A DNA stretch of 64,000 bases, taken from the NCBI GenBank assembly GCA_900155695.1, contig FUHL01000001.1:682001-746000 (forward strand), written 5' to 3'. The position numbers were made by a program, and so were the translations under genes. The notes beneath the pieces are model-generated. The model was not told the origin of the DNA, made no database searches, and worked only from the letters and a program-made list of their open reading frames with translations. Origin of the DNA: Serratia symbiotica. GTDB lineage: Bacteria; Pseudomonadota; Gammaproteobacteria; Enterobacterales; Enterobacteriaceae. This document shows, one piece after another, positions 45,960 to 58,201 of this stretch. Every line of letters begins with the position of its first letter. Position 1 is the first letter of the stretch.

Positions 45960-46579
45960 AATGTATATGAGGCTCCTATTATAGAACAGTAGTTAAGACT
46001 CAATGTATTACTGAATATTCACAAGATAATATTTTAACTAGCAATTGGAGATCAACATAGGCATGTTATTAATGATAGAAATTGATTATATCATGTTACG
46101 TTTTATACTATAAACGCATAGGAATACAAAAATAACAGTGACTGAAAAAATATACTAGATCTCTACATCAAACTTAGCCCACAATTTGATACCTGACACT
46201 AAAAAAGACACTTAAAGGTAATTACTGAAAGTAGTTGAAATTTTGAAAAATAAATAAATCTTAATTGAAATTCAGCATGTTTGCAAGAGAGGCTATCGCA
46301 ATCACTATATATGCACCTGAGCCAATAACGTTACATTGATATCGTGCCATCGAGTCATTTTGTCGTATTCACTTATATACTTATTTTTATACTAATACTA
46401 TATGTCAGGTAGTATTAAAATTATAGCTATGCAGCATCTAGCATCTCTTCCATCTAACAAGCAATTACTATAATTGCATAACATATGCAATCTGAATATT
46501 GAAGATAAAATTATTAACTAAACAGCGATTGGTAGATAGCGTACAAAGCTATCTGATATCAAATTGCTGATGCAAGAAG
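45960..46579 (+). pseudogene. pdxJ: pdxJ fossil, pyridoxine 5'-phosphate synthase
   Basis: At 46455-46579 the + strand reads 'SNKQLL', a stop, 'LHNICNLNIED' and then '[14 protein letters not shown]' before TAA. This parallels the PdxJ C-terminus 'HNVKAIAAIPEMHELNIGH...VMTGLKDAVAEMKRLMLEARG'. It lies 10 bases before acpS, exactly as in E. coli. The upstream part is heavily eroded, so the 5' limit is a guess. Confidence 0.65.
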
Positions 46580-46589
46580 CGTAATATTC

Positions 46590-46970
46590 ATGATACTACT
46601 TGGACTAGGTACCGATATTATTGATCTCATGCGTATTGAAGCGGCGCAAAAACGTAGCGGGACTCGCCTTGCGCGGCGCGTGTTAAGTACTACTGAATGG
46701 GAATTATATCAGAAACATCCACAATCAGTGCGATTTCTTGCAACGCGTTTTGCAGTAAAAGAAGCGACTGCTAAAGCGTTTGGAACAGGTATGCGAAATG
46801 GTTTAGCATTTAAGCAATTTGAAGTATTTAATAATAATTTAGGCAAGCCTAATATCCGATTGTATGATCGCGCCGCTGAAATTGCAAAGGAAATGGCAGT
46901 TATCGCAATTCATGTTTCACTAACTGATGAACGCCGTTATGCCTGCGCAACAGTAATTATTGAGGGATAA
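46590..46970 (+). CDS. acpS: AcpS, holo-ACP synthase
   Basis: Transfers 4'-phosphopantetheine from CoA to acyl-carrier protein. 126 residues, family length. Metal-binding Asp in '[13 protein letters not shown]', Glu in '[15 protein letters not shown]', and C-terminal '[15 protein letters not shown]'. The only surviving member after era of the recO-pdxJ-acpS tail, so it must have its own expression signals in eroded pdxJ. Confidence 0.97.
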   Translation: MILLGLGTDIIDLMRIEAAQKRSGTRLARRVLSTTEWELYQKHPQSVRFLATRFAVKEATAKAFGTGMRNGLAFKQFEVFNNNLGKPNIRLYDRAAEIAKEMAVIAIHVSLTDERRYACATVIIEG

Positions 46971-46999
46971 AATGCAAGTTTGTATTGTTTTTCACATGT

Positions 47000-47505
47000 A
47001 TAGTGACATCCATTGATATGATAACGGCGCATGAGTTTTAATTATACTACAGAATGATGTATGTGGTCTAAAATAGTTGATTGAGAAAATAAAGATAGAT
47101 GCACTCAATACCCACTAAATGTCAGCATTGTGCTATAAGATAAGTTGATAGACTAAATATTACATATTATTGAATTTTACCACAAATTGCTAACTGCTTG
47201 ATGCTGTAATTAAATTAGGAAATAATACAGTAACATTTACCTTACAAGCATAAATATTTCTAAGCACTATATTTTACATTTGCTATTGTGGCATACAATT
47301 ATGGTCAAATGAATGATGCTGCTTTATAGCTGTTAGCTACTATAAAACAGCATAGCTTTTAGCTACTATAAAATAGTACGTTAGTAATGCTGTATGCCAT
47401 AAATGAAGTGATAAAGATCTTATCAATGCAATAAATATGCACTATAACATTAAAATCTAAGTATTACAATAAATGATGATATCAGTTCTACAAAGTTGCT
47501 TTAAG
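47000..47505 (+). pseudogene. mraZ: mraZ fossil
   Basis: In front of rsmH, where mraZ stands in enterobacteria. At about 47290-47352 the + strand reads 'QLWSNE', a stop, 'CCFIAVSYYKTA', comparable to the second AbrB-like repeat of MraZ 'CQMDGAGRLLIAPVLRQHA'. The resemblance is short and a tandem duplication follows, so limits and identity rest partly on position. Confidence 0.4.
47327..47378. repeat. 26-bp tandem duplication
   Basis: Unit 1 (47327-47352) and unit 2 (47353-47378) both read TAGCTnTTAGCTACTATAAA and then AnAGnA, differing at three positions (g/t, c/t, c/t). Two copies, head to tail, inside the mraZ fossil. Confidence 0.85.
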
Positions 47506-47545
47506 CCACTTGTTCTTATCGGCTACAGGATTTACTGCTATAAGC

Positions 47546-48487
47546 ATGTCAAAAAAATATACACACACTACAGTACTCTTAGATGAGGCAGTTAATGGCC
47601 TTAATATTCGTGATCACGGCATATATATCGATGGTACTTTTGGGCGCGGCGGCCATGCTCGTTTAATCTTATCGAAACTAGGGCGAGAAGGAAGATTGCT
47701 GGTCATCGACCGCGATCCTCAAGCTATTGCATTTGCAAAGTCTATTCATGATCCTCGCATGAGCGTCATACATGGCACTTTTTCAAATTTATCTCAGTAT
47801 GTTTTAGAAAGATCTCTATTGGGGAAAATTGACGGTGTTCTTCTTGATTTAGGTCTTTCTTCACCCCAGTTAGAAGATGCAGCACGGGGCTTTTCATTTA
47901 TGCGTGATGGCCCTTTAGATATGCGCATGGATCCATCCACGGGCTTACCGGCTTCTGAATGGTTAATAAAAGCAGAGGCTAAAGATATTGCATTAGTGCT
48001 CAAAAACTTTGGTCAAGAGCGTTTTTCAAAACGTATTGCACGCGCCATCGTGGCAAGAAATCGTGTCGATCCAATCATATGCACTAAGCAATTAGCAGAT
48101 TTAATCACTAGCGTGCTACCAATCCGCGAAAAACATAAACATCCCGCAACGCGCAGCTTTCAGGCTATCCGTATTTATATCAATAACGAATTAAAAGAAA
48201 TTGAAAAGGCGCTTAATAGTACATTAGAAGTACTAACACCTCAGGGCCGTTTGTCAATAATTAGCTTTCATTCATTAGAAGATCGTATTGTAAAACGTTT
48301 TATACTCCACAATAGCCGTGGAGCAAATATACCAAGAGGGATGCCTATAACAGAACAGCAATTACGTGACATGGATGGTAAATTTTTTCAATCGCTTGGT
48401 AAAATAATGCCTTCAAAATCTGAAATAGCAAAAAATCCGCGTGCACGAAGCTCTGTGCTACGCATTGCACAGAGGGTAGCAAAGTGA
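47546..48487 (+). CDS. rsmH: RsmH, 16S rRNA m4C1402 methyltransferase
   Basis: SAM-dependent N4-methylation of C1402 in the ribosomal decoding centre. 313 residues from ATG 47546 ([19 protein letters not shown]), equal to E. coli. The frame is open 12 codons further up. '[13 protein letters not shown]' SAM loop, '[13 protein letters not shown]', '[14 protein letters not shown]', '[15 protein letters not shown]' and C-terminal '[12 protein letters not shown]' are intact. First intact gene of the dcw cluster, overlapping ftsL by 4 bases. Confidence 0.97.
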   Translation: MSKKYTHTTVLLDEAVNGLNIRDHGIYIDGTFGRGGHARLILSKLGREGRLLVIDRDPQAIAFAKSIHDPRMSVIHGTFSNLSQYVLERSLLGKIDGVLLDLGLSSPQLEDAARGFSFMRDGPLDMRMDPSTGLPASEWLIKAEAKDIALVLKNFGQERFSKRIARAIVARNRVDPIICTKQLADLITSVLPIREKHKHPATRSFQAIRIYINNELKEIEKALNSTLEVLTPQGRLSIISFHSLEDRIVKRFILHNSRGANIPRGMPITEQQLRDMDGKFFQSLGKIMPSKSEIAKNPRARSSVLRIAQRVAK

Positions 48488-48801
48488 TCAGTCATCAACA
48501 TCCTAGCTTAGTTAGCGTCATTTACAATGATCTGTTACACAACGCAAAAATTCCACTCCTTTTACTGATTACAATATTATTTTCAGCTATTTTTGTAGTA
48601 AATATAGTACACCGCACTCGGTTACTCATTGCTGATCGAGAACAGTTAATCCTAGAGCATGATGCGCTAGATATAGAATGGCGCAATCTAATTTTAGAAG
48701 AAAATGCTCTTGGTGATCATAGCCGTATAGAACGTATTGCCATTGAAACCTTATGCATGCAACATGTTGATTTATATCATGAAGTAGTGATTATTAAATA
48801 A
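48484..48801 (+). CDS. ftsL: FtsL, divisome protein
   Basis: Small bitopic protein that with FtsB and FtsQ licenses septal peptidoglycan synthesis. 105 residues (E. coli 121), start GTG overlapping the rsmH stop. The cytosolic part is shorter. Membrane helix about residues 19-38 ([20 protein letters not shown]), then a periplasmic coiled coil '[20 protein letters not shown]' and '[20 protein letters not shown]', which is highly conserved. Confidence 0.95.
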   Translation: MISHQHPSLVSVIYNDLLHNAKIPLLLLITILFSAIFVVNIVHRTRLLIADREQLILEHDALDIEWRNLILEENALGDHSRIERIAIETLCMQHVDLYHEVVIIK

Positions 48802-48844
48802 TAAAAAGTTAAACTCAAAATAGGAATACTTGAACAACAACTCT

Positions 48845-50608
48845 ATGAAAGGCGCGTATGTCAGTAAGTTGAAACGACTAGAAGATCAGGCCGGCTTGAT
48901 TAGCTGGCGTTTTGCATTTTTATGTTGTTGCATTTTATTATCATTTCTAGGATTAATGATCCGTATGGCTTATTTGCAAATCATCAATCCGGATCAGTTG
49001 GTAAAAGAAGGCGATCTACGTTCACTACGCGTGCAAAAAGTACTAACTACACGCGGTATGATTATCGATCGCACTGGCCGTCCGTTAGCAGTTAGCATAC
49101 CAGTCAACGCAATTTGGGCAGATCCAAAAGAACTAAATGCATGTGGTGGTATTACTTTAGACAGCCGTTGGGAGGCATTATCGGATGCGCTGAATATGTC
49201 GATCGCTCAACTATCAAATCGTATTAATACTAACCCACAAGGACGCTTCGTTTATTTAGCTAGACAAGTTAATCTAGAAATCAGCAATTATATCTATAAG
49301 CTGAAATTACCAGGGATTTTCTTACGTCAAGAATCGCGTCGTTACTATCCGTCTAGTCAAGTAACATCACATATTATTGGTATTACCAATATTGATGGCG
49401 AGGGTATCGAAGGTATTGAAAAAAGCTTCGACCATTGGTTAACTGGGCAAGCGGGAGCAAGAACTGTACGTAAAGACCGTGATGGTCGGGTAATCGAAGA
49501 TATTTCCTCAATAGAGAGCCAAGAATCGCATAATTTAGTATTAAGTATTGATGAGAGACTACAGGCGCTCATGTATCGTGAACTAAATCAAGCCGTAGCT
49601 TTCAACAAGGCGCAATCTGGCACTGCGGTGTTAATTGATGTCAATACCGGTGAAGTGCTAGCTATGGCGAATGCTCCATCCTATAATCCAAACAACATAA
49701 CGAACACATTGCAAGATAGTATGCGTAACCGTGCCATCACTGATGTATTTGAGCCTGGTTCTACTGTAAAACCTATGGTGATTATGACCGCATTGCAGAA
49801 CGGTGTGATAAAAGAAAATAGTTTGATGAATACGCTCCCTTACAGTATTCAAGGTCATAGCATCAAAGATGTAACACCGCATAAAGAGCTATCAATAACT
49901 GGCATATTACAGAAATCAAGTAATGTTGGTGTTTCTAAACTTGCTTTGGCAATGCCGTCGTCTGCATTAATAGATACCTATTCACGTTTTGGACTAGGAC
50001 AACCAACTAATTTAGGTTTGATTGGAGAAAGTAGTGGTATATATCCGCAAAGAAAAAGGTGGTCTGATATTGAAAGGGCTACATTCTCTTTTGGTTATGG
50101 ATTAATGGTAACTCCATTACAGTTAGCACGCGTCTATGCAACGATAGGTAGTCTAGGGATATATCGCCCATTATCAATTATTAAGGTTACCTCTCAAGTT
50201 CCTGGAAAACGTGTTTTTCCTGAATCTGTAGTTCGAACCGTAGTGCATATGATGGAAAACGTAGCCTTGCCTGGTGGTGGTGGAGTCAAAGCTGCAATTA
50301 AAGGATATCGTGTTGCCATTAAAACTGGCACAGTAAAAAAAGTTGGTCAAGATGGTAAATACATTAGCCGATATATTGCCTATACCGCTGGTATCGCCTC
50401 AGTCAGTCAACCATCTTTTGCCCTCGTAGTGCTCATCAATGATCCTAAGGGTGGCAATTACTATGGAGGCGCAATTTCTGCACCTGTATTTAGTGCCATT
50501 ATGGGCGGTGTCTTACGTACTATGAATATTAAACCAGATGCATTACCTATTAGTAATAAAATAGAATCTGTAATTAACAAGAAAGAGGATGCCGGTGAAA
50601 AATCGTAA
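48845..50608 (+). CDS. ftsI: FtsI/PBP3, septal transpeptidase
   Basis: Class B penicillin-binding protein cross-linking septal wall. 587 residues from ATG 48845. A TTG at 48830 is also open and has AGGA 4 bases ahead, so the start is not certain. N-terminal helix '[21 protein letters not shown]', pedestal domain with '[13 protein letters not shown]', catalytic 'EPGSTVKP' (SxxK), 'SSNVGVSKL' (SxN) and 'IKTGTVKK' (KTG). The 3' end overlaps murE by 20 bases. Confidence 0.97.
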   Translation: MKGAYVSKLKRLEDQAGLISWRFAFLCCCILLSFLGLMIRMAYLQIINPDQLVKEGDLRSLRVQKVLTTRGMIIDRTGRPLAVSIPVNAIWADPKELNACGGITLDSRWEALSDALNMSIAQLSNRINTNPQGRFVYLARQVNLEISNYIYKLKLPGIFLRQESRRYYPSSQVTSHIIGITNIDGEGIEGIEKSFDHWLTGQAGARTVRKDRDGRVIEDISSIESQESHNLVLSIDERLQALMYRELNQAVAFNKAQSGTAVLIDVNTGEVLAMANAPSYNPNNITNTLQDSMRNRAITDVFEPGSTVKPMVIMTALQNGVIKENSLMNTLPYSIQGHSIKDVTPHKELSITGILQKSSNVGVSKLALAMPSSALIDTYSRFGLGQPTNLGLIGESSGIYPQRKRWSDIERATFSFGYGLMVTPLQLARVYATIGSLGIYRPLSIIKVTSQVPGKRVFPESVVRTVVHMMENVALPGGGGVKAAIKGYRVAIKTGTVKKVGQDGKYISRYIAYTAGIASVSQPSFALVVLINDPKGGNYYGGAISAPVFSAIMGGVLRTMNIKPDALPISNKIESVINKKEDAGEKS

Positions 50609-52082
50609 TTTGCGCGATTTACTTTCCCCATTTTCTATATTAACACCTAGACTCGCATTACGAGAAATAACTTTAGATAGTCGTATGGCTGCAAAAGGAG
50701 ATCTCTTCATTGCCTTGATGGGACATAAAAAAGATGGACGCTATTATATTCCACAGGCTATCGCCAATGGCGTTTCCGCAGTAATTGCTGAAGCATATGG
50801 TCAGAATAAAGATGGGGTTATCATGGATGAATATGGTGTGCCAATTATTTATCTACATCAACTGCATCAAAGACTTTCCTATCTAGCAGGATGTTTTTAT
50901 GGTCATCCAGCCAAACGTCTACGCTTAGTAGGTGTAACTGGTACAAATGGTAAAACTACTACTACACAACTACTAGCACAATGGAGCCACCTCTTAGGTG
51001 AAACCAGTTCAGTTATGGGCACCATTGGCAATGGTCTACTGCACTATCTTGACGCAGCTAAAAATACAACTTGCTCTGCAGTAGAGCTTCAATATCAATT
51101 GAATAATTTTGCTAATAAAGGGGCAACTTTTTGTGCTATGGAAATTTCTTCCCATGGATTAGTACAACATCGAGTAGCATCACTGCCATTTTCCGCTGCA
51201 GTTTTCACAAATATAACACATGATCATCTTGATTATCATGGTGATATGTCTAATTATGAGGCAGCAAAGTGGACGCTCTTTACTAAACATAATGTGGAGC
51301 AGATGATTCTCAATGCTGATGACAACATAGGACAATACTGGTTAAAAAAATTACCGGATGCCATAGCGGTCACCATGAAAAATAAACGGATAGGAATTAG
51401 TAATAGTCGCTATTTACAAACTACTGACCTCAGGTACCATAATCATGGTGCTTCAATTAGCTTTCGCTCTCACTGGGGGGCGGGTTGCATTAAAAGCCAG
51501 CTAATAGGGGCCTTTAATGTTAAAAATTTGCTATTAGCATTAGCAACATTACTAGCACTTGATTATCCGCTAGATGAGTTATTAGAAACTGCGAATTATC
51601 TGCAACCTGTATGCGGCAGAATGGAAGTATTTAACAGACCAGGCAAACCAATAGTAATAGTAGATTACGCTCATACTCCAGATGCATTACAAAAAGCATT
51701 AGAAGCAGCACGTCTACATTGCATGGGAAGGTTATGGTGTATATTCGGATGCGGTGGTGATCGCGATAAAGATAAGAGGCCATTGATGGGACGCGTGGCA
51801 GAGCAGTATGCAGATCTTGTGGTGATCACAGATGATAATCCTCGTGCCGAAGTATCGCAGGCCATTATCCATGATATTTTTGCTGGGATTGTAGATACAG
51901 AGAAAACACTCATAATAGTCGATCGGGCTGAAGCAGTGACTAACACTATTATTCAGGCCAAGGAACAAGATGTTGTGCTTGTAGCTGGCAAAGGTCACGA
52001 AAATTACCAATGGGTGGGTAATATACGCCTAAGCTACTCAGACCGTGTTACTGTCGCTCAAGTTTTGCAGAGTCTGCCATGA
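50589..52082 (+). CDS. murE: MurE, UDP-MurNAc-tripeptide synthetase
   Basis: Adds meso-diaminopimelate to UDP-MurNAc-L-Ala-D-Glu. 497 residues. 'LREITLDSR' uridine-site block, ATP loop '[13 protein letters not shown]', carbamylated-Lys region '[21 protein letters not shown]', and 'ITDDNPRAE', the DNPR motif that selects meso-DAP over lysine. It implies a DAP-type wall, so DAP must be made or imported. Start ATG lies in the ftsI end, preceded by AAAGAGGA. Confidence 0.98.
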   Translation: MPVKNRNLRDLLSPFSILTPRLALREITLDSRMAAKGDLFIALMGHKKDGRYYIPQAIANGVSAVIAEAYGQNKDGVIMDEYGVPIIYLHQLHQRLSYLAGCFYGHPAKRLRLVGVTGTNGKTTTTQLLAQWSHLLGETSSVMGTIGNGLLHYLDAAKNTTCSAVELQYQLNNFANKGATFCAMEISSHGLVQHRVASLPFSAAVFTNITHDHLDYHGDMSNYEAAKWTLFTKHNVEQMILNADDNIGQYWLKKLPDAIAVTMKNKRIGISNSRYLQTTDLRYHNHGASISFRSHWGAGCIKSQLIGAFNVKNLLLALATLLALDYPLDELLETANYLQPVCGRMEVFNRPGKPIVIVDYAHTPDALQKALEAARLHCMGRLWCIFGCGGDRDKDKRPLMGRVAEQYADLVVITDDNPRAEVSQAIIHDIFAGIVDTEKTLIIVDRAEAVTNTIIQAKEQDVVLVAGKGHENYQWVGNIRLSYSDRVTVAQVLQSLP

Positions 52083-53440
52083 TCCCCGTATCCCTTCTAA
52101 CACTATCTAATATATTAAACGCTAAGTTAATTGGTGCAGATATCCAAATTATTGATGTAACAATAGATAGCCGAAAGGTGACCAATGACTGCCTTTTTAT
52201 AGCGTTACATGGCAAACATTTTAACGCCCACGATTTTGCAGCTACCGCCGTAGATTCCGGAGCTAAAGCATTAGTAGTTAATCATCGCCTAGCGCTAGAT
52301 ATACCACAGCTGGTAGTAAAGGACACCTACCTTGCCTTGGGACAACTTGCTGCTTGGGTGCGTCAACAGGTCACAGCACGCGTAGTAGCCCTAACAGGCT
52401 CATCTGGCAAAACATCAGTAAAGGAAATGACTGCCTCTATTCTCAGTCAGTGCGGTGAGGTACTATATACCTCTAATAACTTTAATAATGCAATAGGAGT
52501 GCCATTGACACTATTGCGTCTGCAATCTAAGCATAATTTTGCGGTGATTGAGTTGGGAGCAACACATCTTGGTGACATTGCTTATACTAGTGCATTAACG
52601 CGCCCCCAGTCCGCTTTAATAAATAACTTAGCTCCTGCTCATATTGAAAGTTTCGGTTCGTTATCGGGTGTCTCTGCAGCAAAAGGTGAAATTTTCACTG
52701 GCCTATCCACTAAAGGCATAGCTATTATTAACGCTGATAATAATGATTTACCACATTGGCAAAACATGCTACATGAAAAAACTGTATGGCACTTTTCTCT
52801 ACAAGCTACAGCAGGAGTAGATTTCTTTGCCAGTAAGATACGTGACAATGGTAATGTCAAACAATTCTATCTACATAGTCCGTTTGGTTGTTCTGAGATA
52901 GCGCTTACAGTGCCTGGAAAACACAATGTGTCCAATGCCTTAGCGGCCACTGCTTTAGCAATGTCAGTAGGAGCTTCACTCCAAGCTGTACGTCAGGGAT
53001 TACGTAAATCACCAGCGATACCAGGTAGACTATTCCCCATTATATTGGCACCGAACAAGATACTATTAGACGATAGTTACAATGCAAATGTTGGATCTGT
53101 GATAACTGCCATACAAGTATTAGAAAATATGCCTGGCTACCGTGTAATAGTTATTGGTGACATGGCAGAGTTAGGCAAAGAGACACAAGACTGGCATTAC
53201 CAGGTTGGTAAAGTTGCACGCCAAGCATGCATCAACAAAGTCATCAGCATCGGTGATTTCAGCCATATTTTGAGTATGACGTCTGGCAAGGGAGAGCATT
53301 ATCATGACAAAGCATCTGTAATTGAGCGTGTAAAAGAACTATTAAAAAAACACACTGTCATTACTGTGTTAATCAAGGGCTCTCGTCGTGCTGCAATGGA
53401 TCAAATTACTTATGCATTACAGGAAAAAATACTATGCTAG
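52079..53440 (+). CDS. murF: MurF, UDP-MurNAc-pentapeptide synthetase
   Basis: Ligates D-Ala-D-Ala to the tripeptide precursor. 453 residues. 'TIDSRKV', ATP loop '[13 protein letters not shown]', '[15 protein letters not shown]', '[12 protein letters not shown]', '[13 protein letters not shown]' and '[11 protein letters not shown]' are all present. Overlaps murE by 4 and mraY by 7 bases. Confidence 0.98.
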   Translation: MIPVSLLTLSNILNAKLIGADIQIIDVTIDSRKVTNDCLFIALHGKHFNAHDFAATAVDSGAKALVVNHRLALDIPQLVVKDTYLALGQLAAWVRQQVTARVVALTGSSGKTSVKEMTASILSQCGEVLYTSNNFNNAIGVPLTLLRLQSKHNFAVIELGATHLGDIAYTSALTRPQSALINNLAPAHIESFGSLSGVSAAKGEIFTGLSTKGIAIINADNNDLPHWQNMLHEKTVWHFSLQATAGVDFFASKIRDNGNVKQFYLHSPFGCSEIALTVPGKHNVSNALAATALAMSVGASLQAVRQGLRKSPAIPGRLFPIILAPNKILLDDSYNANVGSVITAIQVLENMPGYRVIVIGDMAELGKETQDWHYQVGKVARQACINKVISIGDFSHILSMTSGKGEHYHDKASVIERVKELLKKHTVITVLIKGSRRAAMDQITYALQEKILC

Positions 53441-54516
53441 TGTTATTAGCTGAGTATTTAGTGAAATATTATTCAGGCTTAAACGTATTTTCTTACCTGA
53501 CATTCAGAGCTATTCTTGGTTTGTTAACCGCATTGTTCCTATCACTATGGATTGGCCCCTGGATTATACTTCATCTACAAAAAATGGCTTTAGGCCAGAT
53601 AGTACGCAACGATAGTCCAAAATCACACTTTAGAAAAAGTGGCACCCCAACCATGGGTGGCATCATCATCTTAATCTCCATTATTATTTCAGTGCTAATG
53701 TGGGCCTCTTTATCAAACTCGTATATATGGTGTGTCTTGTTAATTTTTATCAGTTACGGCATCGTCGGATTTATTGATGACTATCGTAAAGTAATGCGTA
53801 AAGATACTCAAGGATTAGTTGCTTACTTGAAATACTTCTGGCAATCAGTAATAGCCTTGATCTTTTCCTGTAGCATGTATGCTGTAGGTAAAGGTACACC
53901 TACTACTGAGCTTGTAGTGCCATTCTTTAAAGATGTAATTCCACAACTTGGTCCACTGTATATCTTGCTAACATATTTTGTAATCGTCGGAACTAGCAAT
54001 GCAGTGAATTTAACTGATGGGCTGGATGGGCTAGCTATTATGCCTATTGTATTTGTTTCTTCTGGATTTGCACTAGTGGCTTGGGCAACAGGTAATATGA
54101 ACTTTGCAAGTTATCTACATATTCCATATCTACAATACGCTGGTGAATTGATGATTGTCTGTACTACTATCGTCGGTGCTGGACTAGGTTTTCTATGGTT
54201 TAATACTTATCCAGCACAAGTATTCATGGGTGATATCGGTTCATTAGCATTAGGTGGCGCATTAGGGACCATAGCGGTATTGCTACGTCAAGAATTTCTC
54301 TTATTAATGATGGGCGGTGTATTCGTAATTGAAACAGTGTCAGTTATTTTACAGGTCGTCTCGTTTAAGTTGCGTGGACAACGTATTTTTCGTATGGCAC
54401 CTCTTCATCATCACTATGAATTAAAAGGTTGGCCTGAACCACGTGTGATTGTTCGCTTCTGGATTATTTCCCTGATGTTTGTATTAATTGGCCTCTTAAC
54501 GTTAAAGGTGCGATAA
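53434..54516 (+). CDS. mraY: MraY, lipid I synthase
   Basis: Polytopic inner-membrane transferase moving phospho-MurNAc-pentapeptide to undecaprenyl phosphate. 360 residues, identical in length to E. coli, about ten membrane helices. '[14 protein letters not shown]', the Asp pair in '[13 protein letters not shown]', '[12 protein letters not shown]', '[13 protein letters not shown]' and the His cluster '[14 protein letters not shown]' are intact. Confidence 0.98.
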   Translation: MLVLLAEYLVKYYSGLNVFSYLTFRAILGLLTALFLSLWIGPWIILHLQKMALGQIVRNDSPKSHFRKSGTPTMGGIIILISIIISVLMWASLSNSYIWCVLLIFISYGIVGFIDDYRKVMRKDTQGLVAYLKYFWQSVIALIFSCSMYAVGKGTPTTELVVPFFKDVIPQLGPLYILLTYFVIVGTSNAVNLTDGLDGLAIMPIVFVSSGFALVAWATGNMNFASYLHIPYLQYAGELMIVCTTIVGAGLGFLWFNTYPAQVFMGDIGSLALGGALGTIAVLLRQEFLLLMMGGVFVIETVSVILQVVSFKLRGQRIFRMAPLHHHYELKGWPEPRVIVRFWIISLMFVLIGLLTLKVR

Positions 54517-54518
54517 TT

Positions 54519-55838
54519 ATGATAGATTATCGTGGTAAAAAAATCGTTATTATTGGATTGGGAATTACTGGGCTATCCTGTATTAATTTCTTTATCTCTC
54601 GAGGTGTTATGCCGTGCGTAATGGATACTCGCATGGCACCGCCAGGACTGAATGCTTTGCCAGAAAACCTACAATATCATATAGGAAGTTTACAGTATGA
54701 CTGGTTACTAGCGGCAGATTTAATTGTCATTAGTCCAGGCGTTACCATGACAATTCAGGTATTGAGTGCGGTAGCAAAAGCTCACATAGAAATTATCAGT
54801 GACATTGAACTATTTTGTCGAGAAGCACAGGCGCCTATTCTGGCCATTACCGGATCAAATGGTAAAAGTACCGTCACTACATTACTGGGGGAAATGGCAA
54901 AAGCCGCCGAATTAGTAGTTGGCATTGGTGGAAATATTGGAATTCCTGCGTTAAATTTATTACATCAAAAATATCATCTATACATATTGGAACTATCTAG
55001 CTTCCAGTTAGAATCTACCTATAGCTTGCGGGCAGTAGCAGCTACTATATTAAATCTCACTTCGGATCATATGGATCGCTATCCATTTGGTTTGCAGCAA
55101 TATCGTGCAGCAAAATTACGAGTATATGAGAATGCGAGTATCTGTGTAGTGAATGCAGATGACCCGTTGACGCTCCCGATATGCAGACGTGATGCGCATC
55201 ACGTCAGTTTTGGTATAAATATGGGCGATTACCATCTCCACTGTCATCCAACGAAAACCTGGTTATGCGCATATGATGAAAAAGTACTGCATAGCAGTGA
55301 TATGAAGATAATAGGTATGCATAACTATACTAATGCACTTGCAGCACTGGCATTAGCAGATGCTGTAAATATTCCACGTACGGCTAGTATAAAAGCACTG
55401 GCTACCTTTACAGGCTTACCACATCGGTTTCAGTGGGTATTGGGATATAAGGGTGTCTCTTGGATTAATGATTCTAAATCCACCAACGTTGGCAGCACTA
55501 AAGCAGCAATAAATAGTTTAGAAGTAGAGGGCACACTACATTTATTGCTTGGTGGTGACGGCAAATCCGCAAATTTTTCTCCTTTGATTCAATGTTTGCA
55601 ACAAGATAATATACGTCTGTACTGTTTTGGGCGTGATGGCATGCAGTTAGCCAAACTGTCTCCATCAAAAGCTATATTAACTAACACTATGGAACAAGCC
55701 ATGCGAAAGATTGCTGACAGGGTACAGCCTAGTGATATCGTATTGCTATCGCCGGCTTGCTCCAGCGTTGATCAGTTCCAAAATTTTGAGATGCGAGGTA
55801 ATAGATTTGCTTTTTTAGCGCAGGAACTTACTAAATGA
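54519..55838 (+). CDS. murD: MurD, UDP-MurNAc-L-alanine:D-glutamate ligase
   Basis: 439 residues. Rossmann-like start '[18 protein letters not shown]', ATP loop '[16 protein letters not shown]', '[11 protein letters not shown]', '[10 protein letters not shown]' with the carbamylated Lys region '[10 protein letters not shown]', and '[13 protein letters not shown]'. Ends overlapping ftsW by 4 bases. Confidence 0.98.
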   Translation: MIDYRGKKIVIIGLGITGLSCINFFISRGVMPCVMDTRMAPPGLNALPENLQYHIGSLQYDWLLAADLIVISPGVTMTIQVLSAVAKAHIEIISDIELFCREAQAPILAITGSNGKSTVTTLLGEMAKAAELVVGIGGNIGIPALNLLHQKYHLYILELSSFQLESTYSLRAVAATILNLTSDHMDRYPFGLQQYRAAKLRVYENASICVVNADDPLTLPICRRDAHHVSFGINMGDYHLHCHPTKTWLCAYDEKVLHSSDMKIIGMHNYTNALAALALADAVNIPRTASIKALATFTGLPHRFQWVLGYKGVSWINDSKSTNVGSTKAAINSLEVEGTLHLLLGGDGKSANFSPLIQCLQQDNIRLYCFGRDGMQLAKLSPSKAILTNTMEQAMRKIADRVQPSDIVLLSPACSSVDQFQNFEMRGNRFAFLAQELTK

Positions 55839-57031
55839 AACTATTCTTATGTCGCTTTGATCTAAAAGTATGGACAAAAAACTGGTTGGTGAGATCACGC
55901 GATAATTCTGTTAAGGAAATGTATGATAGTCCATTGTTGTGGATGACATTTGGCTTAACTATTATAGGTTTTGTAATGGTAACATCAGCATCTATGCCGA
56001 TCGGTCAACGTCTAGCAAACGATCCTTTTATATTCGCTAAACATGACGCACTGTATATTTTATTATCCTTGTTTCTATCAATAGTGATATTACGTATTCC
56101 TATGCTTTTTTGGCAACGTTATAGTAGTGTGATGCTGTTAATATCGATAGTGATGCTTCTAATGGTACTTATAGTTGGTCCTTCGATAAAAGGGGCATCG
56201 CGTTGGCTGGAGTTAGGTCCATTGCGCATTCAACCAGCAGAGTTATCTAAGTTATCACTATTTTGCTATTTAGCGAGTTATTTAGTACGTAAAGTTGAAG
56301 AGGTACGTAGTAACTTTTGGGGCTTCTGCAAGCCAATGGGCATAATGGTAATATTATCTATACTGTTGCTGGCGCAGCCTGATCTAGGTACTGTAGTAGT
56401 TCTATTCATAACTACTTTATCGATGCTATTCCTAGCAGGGGCAAAAATATGGCAGTTCCTAACTATTATTGGATATGGAGTATCCGCTGTTATCCTGCTA
56501 ATTACCACAGAACCTTACCGTATGCGTCGTGTAACATCTTTTTGGAATCCTTGGGCCGATCAGTTTGGTAGCGGTTATCAACTAACGCAATCATTAATGG
56601 CATTTGGCCGTGGTAAGTTATGTGGGCAGGGATTAGGAAACTCAGTACAGAAATTAGAATATTTACCTGAAGCACATACTGACTTTATATTTTCTATTTT
56701 AGGTGAAGAACTGGGTTATATAGGTGTAGTTTTGACCTTATTAATGGTGTTCTCCATCATTTTTCGCGTCATGTCAATTGGTTACAGAGCGTTGATGATA
56801 GATCAACAATTTTCTGGTTTTCTGGCTTGTTCAATTGGCATTTGGTTTAGCTTGCAGGTATTAGTAAATATTGGTGCTGCCTCAGGTCTATTGCCAACTA
56901 AAGGTTTAACGTTACCGTTAATTAGCTATGGTGGTTCTAGTTTGCTTATTATGTCAACATCAATTGTGTTATTACTGCGCATTGATTATGAAACGCGTTT
57001 AGCCAAAGCCCAAGCATTTATGAAAAGGTAA
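55835..57031 (+). CDS. ftsW: FtsW, septal SEDS glycosyltransferase
   Basis: Polymerises glycan from lipid II at the septum together with FtsI. 398 residues (E. coli 414, short at the N-terminus), about ten membrane helices. SEDS blocks: '[17 protein letters not shown]', '[22 protein letters not shown]', '[11 protein letters not shown]', '[16 protein letters not shown]', '[19 protein letters not shown]' and '[20 protein letters not shown]'. Confidence 0.97.
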   Translation: MKLFLCRFDLKVWTKNWLVRSRDNSVKEMYDSPLLWMTFGLTIIGFVMVTSASMPIGQRLANDPFIFAKHDALYILLSLFLSIVILRIPMLFWQRYSSVMLLISIVMLLMVLIVGPSIKGASRWLELGPLRIQPAELSKLSLFCYLASYLVRKVEEVRSNFWGFCKPMGIMVILSILLLAQPDLGTVVVLFITTLSMLFLAGAKIWQFLTIIGYGVSAVILLITTEPYRMRRVTSFWNPWADQFGSGYQLTQSLMAFGRGKLCGQGLGNSVQKLEYLPEAHTDFIFSILGEELGYIGVVLTLLMVFSIIFRVMSIGYRALMIDQQFSGFLACSIGIWFSLQVLVNIGAASGLLPTKGLTLPLISYGGSSLLIMSTSIVLLLRIDYETRLAKAQAFMKR

Positions 57032-58104
57032 TGAAGGAAATGATAGCAGAATCTAAGCGTTTAATGGTGCTTGCAGGAGGTACCGGTGGGCATGTATTTT
57101 CAGGGCTAGCAGTTGCACTGCATCTTATAGAAAAAGGATGGAAGGTGCATTGGCTTGGCGCTCCAGATAGAATAGAATCTGATCTTGTACCTAAATACGG
57201 TATTGATATTGATTTTATTGATATTTCTGGACTACGTGGTAAATGTATTAAGACTCAACTCAGCACACAGTTTCGTATTTTTAAGGCAGTGCAAAAGGCA
57301 CGAGTAATTATACGCCGTTTCAATCCTAATGTCATATTAGGTATGGGTGGTTACGTTTCTGGACCGGGTGGAATAGCCGCTTGGCTGTGTGGAATTCCAC
57401 TTGTATTACACGAACAGAATAGAATAGCTGGACTCACTAATCGCTGGTTATCACGTATAGCTAAAAAAGTATTACAGGCATTCCCTGGTGCTTTCCCAAA
57501 TGCTGAGGTAGTAGGTAATCCGTTACGCCGTGATGTGTTAGCTCTTCCCAGGCCAATTGAACGCCTGAAAGGAAGAGAGGGCCCATTACGTGTACTAGTT
57601 CTTGGTGGCAGTCAAGGCGCGCAGATACTTAATCAAATAACACCTCAAATAGCCTCGTACTTAGGCAATAAAATTGCTCTATGGCATCAAGTGGGCAAAG
57701 GCGCTCTAGAGATGGTGTTGAATAACTACGACAGGATAGATCAAAGTCAACATATAATAACTGAGTTTATTGATAATATCGCTATTGCTTATTTATGGGC
57801 TGATGTAGTGATATGTCGTTCAGGCGCACTTACTGTCAGCGAGATTGCCGCAGTAGGTCTGCCAGCTATTTTTGTACCTTTCCAACATCAAGATCGTCAG
57901 CAGTACTGGAATGCTCGTGTGCTAGAAGAAGTTGGAGCTGCAAAGATTATTGAACAGGAACAATTAAGCGCCAAACTGATATGTGACATCTTAAATAATT
58001 TGCATCGTCAGATACTATTTGACATGGCCCAAAAAGCGCGCAAGGTAGCCATGCCTTATTCCACTGATCGTGTAGCAGACGCATTGATGCGTACCGTATA
58101 CTAG
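57031..58104 (+). CDS. murG: MurG, lipid II synthase
   Basis: Peripheral GT-B transferase adding GlcNAc to lipid I. 357 residues. '[18 protein letters not shown]' (E. coli has Pro where Ser is), '[15 protein letters not shown]', '[15 protein letters not shown]', '[13 protein letters not shown]' and '[34 protein letters not shown]'-type acceptor and donor loops (shown in parts by family). ATG 57031 overlaps the ftsW stop by one base. A second ATG at 57040 is equally plausible. Confidence 0.97.
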   Translation: MKEMIAESKRLMVLAGGTGGHVFSGLAVALHLIEKGWKVHWLGAPDRIESDLVPKYGIDIDFIDISGLRGKCIKTQLSTQFRIFKAVQKARVIIRRFNPNVILGMGGYVSGPGGIAAWLCGIPLVLHEQNRIAGLTNRWLSRIAKKVLQAFPGAFPNAEVVGNPLRRDVLALPRPIERLKGREGPLRVLVLGGSQGAQILNQITPQIASYLGNKIALWHQVGKGALEMVLNNYDRIDQSQHIITEFIDNIAIAYLWADVVICRSGALTVSEIAAVGLPAIFVPFQHQDRQQYWNARVLEEVGAAKIIEQEQLSAKLICDILNNLHRQILFDMAQKARKVAMPYSTDRVADALMRTVY

Positions 58105-58201
58105 CAGATAAATAAACATAAAGATTTTGTAATGCGACACGATCTTAATTAACGATCCACTAAACCTCCAGCAAGGTAAAACTTGTATTTTAAGGAGTGT
58201 G

